Origin: Ariolimax columbianus
Lineage: Eukaryota > Mollusca > Gastropoda > Stylommatophora > Arionidae
Assembly (NCBI GenBank): GCA_036924085.1
Contig: JAVGWX010000011.1
Coordinates: 18,123,264 to 18,187,263, forward strand
Direction: 5' to 3'
Length of the DNA: 64,000 nucleotides
In this document: piece by piece, positions 62,235-64,000 of the stretch
Layout: each line of letters starts with the position of its first letter
How positions within the stretch are numbered: position 1 is the stretch's first letter
Position numbers and translations under genes: made by a program
Notes under the pieces: generated by a model
What the model was told of the DNA's origin: nothing
The model's input: the letters and a program-made list of their open reading frames with translations, nothing else
The model's database searches: none

Positions 62235-62530
62235 TATTAGGTCAGGTCATACCGTAACCGGTGAGGTCGATGGGGCACACATGAAGACTTCCTCGCAACC
62301 CTACGCCACACTTCTCTGTCAGCGGCTGCTGACTGTGCCTCTTCTGGTCGGAGAATTGGTCCATTATTTTATGTTATCCTCCCACCTCTTTTTGGGATGC
62401 CTTCTTTGTCGTCTACCTTGCACTTTTCCGTGCAGGATTGTTTTTGCAAGACCATTTGATCTCGATATGTGACCGTGCCCAAACGAGTTTCCTTCTTTTG
62501 ACAATTGCCAAAAGCTCTTCATAAAGCCCT
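62235..62530 (-). mobile_element. RTE-like LINE 3' end
   Basis: Reverse complement matches 20190-20436 and 41475-41824: 'aggtcataccgtaaccggtgaggtcg' (terminal), 'gcagcggctgctgactgtgcctcttctggtcgga' and 'aagaccatttgatctcgatatgtgaccgtgcc'. Confidence 0.8.
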
Positions 62531-62629
62531 ACACAGAATATTAATGCTCAGGTTCCGTCTGTTAACATGTGGATAATAAGATAATAGGTAGGAAAGTAAA
62601 GTTCAGTGTTGGTCTACATCTTAGGACAT

Positions 62630-63170
62630 GTAGATAGTGAAATACTATATAGGTCATGTGGATAGTGAAATACTATATAGGTCATGTGGATAGTGAAATA
62701 CTATCTAGGACATGCGGAGAGTGAAATACTATCTAGGTCATGTGGATAGTGAAATACTATGTATGTCATGTGGATAGTGAAATACTATCTAGGTCATGTG
62801 GATAGTGAAATACTATCTAGGTCATGTGGATAGTGAAATACTATATAAGTCATGTGGATAGTGAAATAATATCTAGGTCATGTGGATAGTGAAATACTAC
62901 TATATAGGTCATTGGGATAGTGAAATACTTTTTAGGTAATATGGATAGTGAAATACTGTCTAGGCCATGTGGATAGTGAAATACTATATAGGTCATGTGG
63001 ATAGTGAAATGCTATCTAGGTTATGTGGATAGTGAAATACTATCTAGGTTATGTGGATAGTGAAATACTATCTAGGTCATGTAGATAGTGAAATACTATC
63101 TAGGTCATGTGGATGGTGAAATACTATCTAGGTCATGTGGATAGTGAAATACTATCTAGTTCATGTGGAG
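62630..63170. repeat. 28-bp minisatellite, about 19 units
   Basis: Unit 'catgtggatagtgaaatact' plus 'atctaggt', 28 bp, half of the 56-bp satellite period. Variants 'tatataggt' and 'tgtatgt'. Ends at the sequence 'catgtggagcttgtgatgg'. Confidence 0.92.
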
Positions 63171-63172
63171 CT

Positions 63173-64000
63173 TGTGATGGTGAATCTCAATAGAGCTCCA
63201 CTGCCACAAGTTAAACCTACTAAAGCCATAGATAAATGGTACTTCAGTGCTAAGACTACCAAGCATATTTAGGACACGAACGCCATGCCTCTAATAGCAA
63301 TACATTTTTTCTTATTAAGAAAAAAGCTAATACTGTTTAAGTAATACAATATATTTTGGTTTGGTACGCATTGTTATCTAGAAATAGCGGTGAATTAGTG
63401 CGTTGTTAAAAAATCGTTAACATAAATTGCAGGACTGTTGAGCCACTCTAAAAGAGTTACAGCCATGTTCATGGCCCATAGCAAGGATGAGCTATTTTTT
63501 TACAAAAATTTAAAGCTGTTCTGTGGATTTTGCTAATTTAGGCAACTCTTTCCACGCGCAATTGTTTTCTCAGCTGTACGCAGTCAAATTTAGGAGGCAA
63601 AAAATACCAGTGGTTATGTTTTTTAAATCACAATAACAAGTTTAATAAATAAACATATCTGTATCTTTTTATACATCAATTTGAAGGCAAATGGACAATC
63701 TACTAGATCAAGAAGATTGCAAGGCAATGCATAAAGTACTTTAGAAGAAACAGTAAAAAATATTAAAGGCAATGAAAAAAAATATTTAAATATTCAGTGA
63801 CAGATGGTACCCTGACTCTTCACTATCTCAGCATATGCAATGCCCATCCTCTTTTTGCTTATACTAATTAGTTCACATTCCAATTAGTGAATTCCAGGCC
63901 AAACTTCTGACAGAAGTGAAGATATGACACATTTACTAAAGATGATGTCGACGTTGAAAATATTGACGAACATATTCAAAAATGTAAAAACTATATGCAC
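63173..64000. other. AT-rich stretch without recognised features
   Basis: No frame above about 50 codons and no repeat recognised; unique-looking flank of the satellite. Confidence 0.4.

Larger units (their letters stand above)
55700..63172. repeat. 7.4-kb degenerate ~56-bp satellite, with inserts
   Basis: Throughout, variants of 'gttggtctgttaacatgtggatagtaagatactatgtaggacattaaagctc' recur at about 55-60 bp, from 55735 ('gtaggaacttaaagactggtgttaatgtgttaac') to 63160. Most units are 15-35% diverged by eye, with three local stretches nearly uniform (58900, 61105 and 62630). At least eight transposon fragments interrupt it. Confidence 0.85.

Noticed and set aside
1..64000. Defence system, biosynthetic cluster or other multi-gene system
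   Set aside because: I searched both strands for gene clusters; all recognisable coding sequence is retrotransposon-derived and broken, so no such system is supported here.

Overview
This is a piece of an animal genome: AT-rich, gene-poor and almost wholly built from decayed non-LTR retrotransposons (LINEs), tRNA-derived SINEs and tandem repeats. No bacterial-style operons, rRNA or functional tRNA genes, and no clear multi-exon host gene, are visible. The mix of LINEs (a CR1/L2-like family with a TTAAG tail, an I/Nimb-like family carrying a C-terminal RNase H, and several RTE-like families), tRNA-headed SINEs and many private minisatellites fits an invertebrate, most likely a lophotrochozoan such as a mollusc. 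The host assignment is inference from family content only.

Layout. 0-5 kb: a CR1 fragment at the edge, then minisatellites built on a GAGTGAT core and duplicated flanks. 5-17 kb: CR1 3' ends (one split by a SINE with a 13-bp target-site duplication), four long copies and one part copy of a ~300-bp dispersed repeat (family A), tRNA-derived SINEs, an RTE 3' end with a tandemly repeated tail, and 36-bp and 55-bp minisatellites. 17-24.6 kb: AT-rich sequence, then a 40-bp satellite split by a 3.4-kb I-like LINE. 25.5-27.6 kb and 36.1-39.25 kb: two collinear, diverged copies of one ancestral segment (blocks A and B). Block A keeps two open minus-strand stretches and holds a 31-32-bp array; block B is decayed and split by a CR1. 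29.9-33.4 kb: a near full-length RTE-like LINE whose 3' end became a 61-bp tandem repeat. 34.2-36.1 kb and 42.8-45.1 kb: further I-like LINE copies. 45-54 kb: a dense mosaic of LINE and SINE pieces with clear nesting. 55.7-63.2 kb: a 7.4-kb degenerate ~56-bp satellite with locally re-homogenised subarrays (81-bp, 56-bp and 28-bp), invaded by at least eight LINE/SINE fragments.

Every long open frame that can be identified belongs to a retrotransposon, and every copy has stops, frameshifts or truncation, so nothing here looks autonomous. Open frames across the minisatellites come from repeats that lack stop codons. The most interesting content is structural: tandem repeats born inside LINE coding sequence (three cases), nested insertions that can be ordered in time, and the collinear duplication, which may hold the only trace of a host gene.
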